Shown: piece by piece, positions 5,322 to 7,196 of the stretch | Layout of the letters: every line of letters starts with the position of its first letter | How positions within the stretch are numbered: the first letter of the stretch is position 1 | Assembly (NCBI GenBank): GCA_003518125.1 | Contig: DOZG01000036.1 | Coordinates: 14,667-21,862, forward strand | From: Patescibacteria group bacterium | GTDB lineage: Bacteria; Patescibacteriota; Dojkabacteria; SC72 | Length of the DNA stretch: 7,196 nt | Direction of reading: 5' to 3' | Notes under the pieces: model-generated | Told to the model about the DNA's origin: nothing | Seen by the model: only the letters and a program-made list of their open reading frames with translations | The model's database searches: none | Translations under genes and position numbers: made by a program

Positions 5322-7160
5322 TCAATTAGCAGACTTTTTTTTCTTAGAGTTGGTACTTTTATACATCTTCCCTTTCTTTTTAAGAAGCTCTTTCCATGGC
5401 CCAGATTCAACCATATGACCGTTTTCAAAGTAAAACACCCTATCAAACTTCTCTAAATCCTCTGTACTCCTAGTGATATATATCAAGATTCTATCTCTCC
5501 CAACAAAGTCAACAATATTATTAATTATCTTTGACTTTGATTCACTATCTATAAATGTAAATGGCTCATCCATAATGAATATATCCTTATTCCTATACAA
5601 CATCCTCGCAATGGCTATTCTCTGCCAATAGCCAGGAGAAAGCTCAATCCCATCCTTAAAGTACCTCCCAAGGACATCATCTTTAGCAATTCCCTTTTTC
5701 TTTATCAATTTATCTAATCCCACCATCTTTTGAACTTCATCAAAAAACTCCCTATCTACATTCTGTCTATCAAGACCAATGGTAATGTTTTTTTCTAAAG
5801 AGAAATTGTAATTAATAAAATTTTGGAAAACTACTGATATTCGTCCTTTAAGTTCTCCACGCTTTAACTCCCTTACAGATAAACCACCTATCACATAATC
5901 ACCTACTTGTATCTCATACATACCTGTTAATAGTTTTACTAAGCTACTTTTACCTGAACTATCTCCACCTAAAAAGGCTACCTTCTCTCCAGATTTAATT
6001 TCTAAATTTATATTCTCCAATATCTTCTTATCTGGTTGGTCTGGATATGCAAAATCTAAATCATCAAACTTAAGAGTAAGAGAACCACTAGGTAGCTTTT
6101 GGGTACCGTATTGTATATCTCCAAAACCTTTCCATTGTGAGAGTTTAAAAAAGCTAGAAGCATATGAAAGTCGGTCCGAAAGCAAACCTATTGTGTTGAG
6201 CATCTCAAAGGCACTACTATACACAACGATAGTATAGTTAAAGAGGGCTGAGAAGGCACCAATTGTTAATTTTTTCACTATTGAATATCCAATGAGATAC
6301 ACAATATACCCATATTTAAGTACCTGTCCCAATATTGATGTTGATATGGTATCGATATAAAAGTGTTTTCTCTTATTAAATAACCCTTTTTGATATTCAT
6401 GATCCTCATTTTTTAATGTGTCCTTAATATATCTAAACGTATCATCTACTCTCAGCTCACTGAAGTTCGAATGATCTAGAGCCAATGTTGATAAATAATT
6501 TACAAGCTTCAACCTACCAACTTTCTTAGTATTATATTCTCGAATCTTCCTTCCTTGGATGTATCCGACTATGACTTCTGGTAATACAAAGAGTACAAGG
6601 AACAGTATCGATAAACGAAGGTCAATGAACATAATTGCAACTGATGTGATCAAACGTATACCCTGAGATACAATATCTGAAAAGGCTGAATACGAAAGAA
6701 TCATATTATTAATCGAATACGTAGGGATGTAAGTAATCAGGTCTTGGAATTTAGGATCCATAATATCTTGTAAATTAGATCTCGACATCTTATTAACCAT
6801 TTCTAAATTACAATCAGACCATATTTTGTCCTCCATGTTATCGTAAATATTAGTTCTGACTTTCTTCCCAATATTTCCCACTATCCAAAGCAACAACATC
6901 ATCATCAAGAGAAAAAAAGAGTCTGTAAAAATATATTCCTGTATATTAAAACTTCCTTCAGACCCTAGTAGTAGTGCGGTACTATCAAGAAAAGTACCCA
7001 TTACTTTAATGTTGTACATTTCTGCAACTGTAATAGCCAAGAAAAGGATATCTCTTAACACTACCCAAAGGGTATATCTACCGTAGAAAAAGAATACGAC
7101 ATCTTTAAGTGTTTTTAATTTCTGTTTAATACGCTGGTTCATGATAATATACAATATCAT
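5322..7160 (-). CDS. ABC transporter, fused membrane and ATPase domains (exporter type)
   Basis: A half-transporter of the ABC exporter fold that would act as a dimer in the cytoplasmic membrane. About six hydrophobic segments are visible (roughly 31-50, 82-98, 163-180, 182-203, 272-294, 300-328), then a nucleotide-binding domain from about 360. This has A-loop Tyr372, Walker A GGDSSGKS at 398-405, Q-loop Gln446, Walker B IFIMDEP at 527-533 with Glu532, and a C-terminal ELLKKKGK. The signature LSGGQ is altered to LSPGY (then WQRIAIAR), and the switch His expected in the ITR stretch at 562-564 is missing. The substrate is unknown: related WQRIAIAR-type exporters carry peptides or lipids, but nothing here specifies one. 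There is a Lys-rich tail (KKKKSAN). Start is uncertain: ATG at 7158-7160 or at 7140-7142 (which leaves a typical short cytoplasmic lead-in), and the frame stays open to the window edge. The stop is TGA. Confidence 0.85.
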   Translation of the reverse strand: MILYIIMNQRIKQKLKTLKDVVFFFYGRYTLWVVLRDILFLAITVAEMYNIKVMGTFLDSTALLLGSEGSFNIQEYIFTDSFFLLMMMLLLWIVGNIGKKVRTNIYDNMEDKIWSDCNLEMVNKMSRSNLQDIMDPKFQDLITYIPTYSINNMILSYSAFSDIVSQGIRLITSVAIMFIDLRLSILFLVLFVLPEVIVGYIQGRKIREYNTKKVGRLKLVNYLSTLALDHSNFSELRVDDTFRYIKDTLKNEDHEYQKGLFNKRKHFYIDTISTSILGQVLKYGYIVYLIGYSIVKKLTIGAFSALFNYTIVVYSSAFEMLNTIGLLSDRLSYASSFFKLSQWKGFGDIQYGTQKLPSGSLTLKFDDLDFAYPDQPDKKILENINLEIKSGEKVAFLGGDSSGKSSLVKLLTGMYEIQVGDYVIGGLSVRELKRGELKGRISVVFQNFINYNFSLEKNITIGLDRQNVDREFFDEVQKMVGLDKLIKKKGIAKDDVLGRYFKDGIELSPGYWQRIAIARMLYRNKDIFIMDEPFTFIDSESKSKIINNIVDFVGRDRILIYITRSTEDLEKFDRVFYFENGHMVESGPWKELLKKKGKMYKSTNSKKKKSAN

Positions 7161-7196
7161 TTTAACCAGTTCGAATCTAGAAGTGAGAGATAATAA

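Noticed and set aside
5322..5324. TGA as a possible recoded Gly or Trp codon rather than a stop
   Set aside because: The conserved genes are full length under the standard code with no internal TGA, and Trp is TGG, so TGA is best read as a stop.
7164..7181. TTCGAAT flanked by CCAG and CTAGA, like a tRNA T-arm
   Set aside because: The stem has mismatches on either strand, and no acceptor complement, anticodon arm or D-arm lies at the right distance.
1..7196. CRISPR array, insertion sequence, phage genes or toxin-antitoxin pair
   Set aside because: No spaced direct repeats, transposase motifs, terminal inverted repeats or small paired genes were seen; coding genes fill nearly all of the window.

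Overview
This is an AT-rich window in which every complete gene lies on the minus strand. Read in the direction of transcription (from high to low coordinates) the order is: an ABC transporter with fused membrane and ATPase domains, an 80-base gap, then a tight five-gene run folD - glyA - dcd - sufS - Lon-type AAA+ ATPase. At the far left the tail of a plus-strand gene runs into the end of the ATPase gene, and the two share a four-base CTAG stop overlap.

The genetic code is standard: genes end in TAA, TAG and TGA and Trp is TGG. That argues against the UGA-recoding groups (Absconditabacteria, Gracilibacteria, Mollicutes). Low GC, very compact spacing, genes overlapping by 14-20 bases, almost no Shine-Dalgarno motifs and a pared-down set of folate and nucleotide genes suggest a Patescibacteria/CPR-type bacterium. 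This lineage call is an inference; another low-GC bacterium is possible, and I cannot name a genus.

The core forms a sensible metabolic unit. Dcd makes deoxyuridine nucleotides from dCTP and looks like the bifunctional type that yields dUMP directly. GlyA makes 5,10-methylene-tetrahydrofolate from serine, and FolD links that pool to 10-formyl-tetrahydrofolate. dUMP and methylene-THF are the two substrates of thymidylate synthase, which is not in the window. SufS supplies persulfide sulfur for Fe-S clusters or tRNA thiolation, but no scaffold or acceptor partner is seen. The last gene is an unusual Lon relative that keeps the complete AAA+ ATPase module but lacks both the N-terminal substrate domain and the C-terminal Ser-Lys protease domain.

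I see no tRNA, rRNA, CRISPR array, insertion sequence or phage gene. Most of the window is housekeeping. The points most worth a second look are the protease-less Lon ATPase, a hairpin filling the sufS-ATPase junction, the dUTPase-like features of Dcd, and the altered signature and switch motifs of the ABC transporter.
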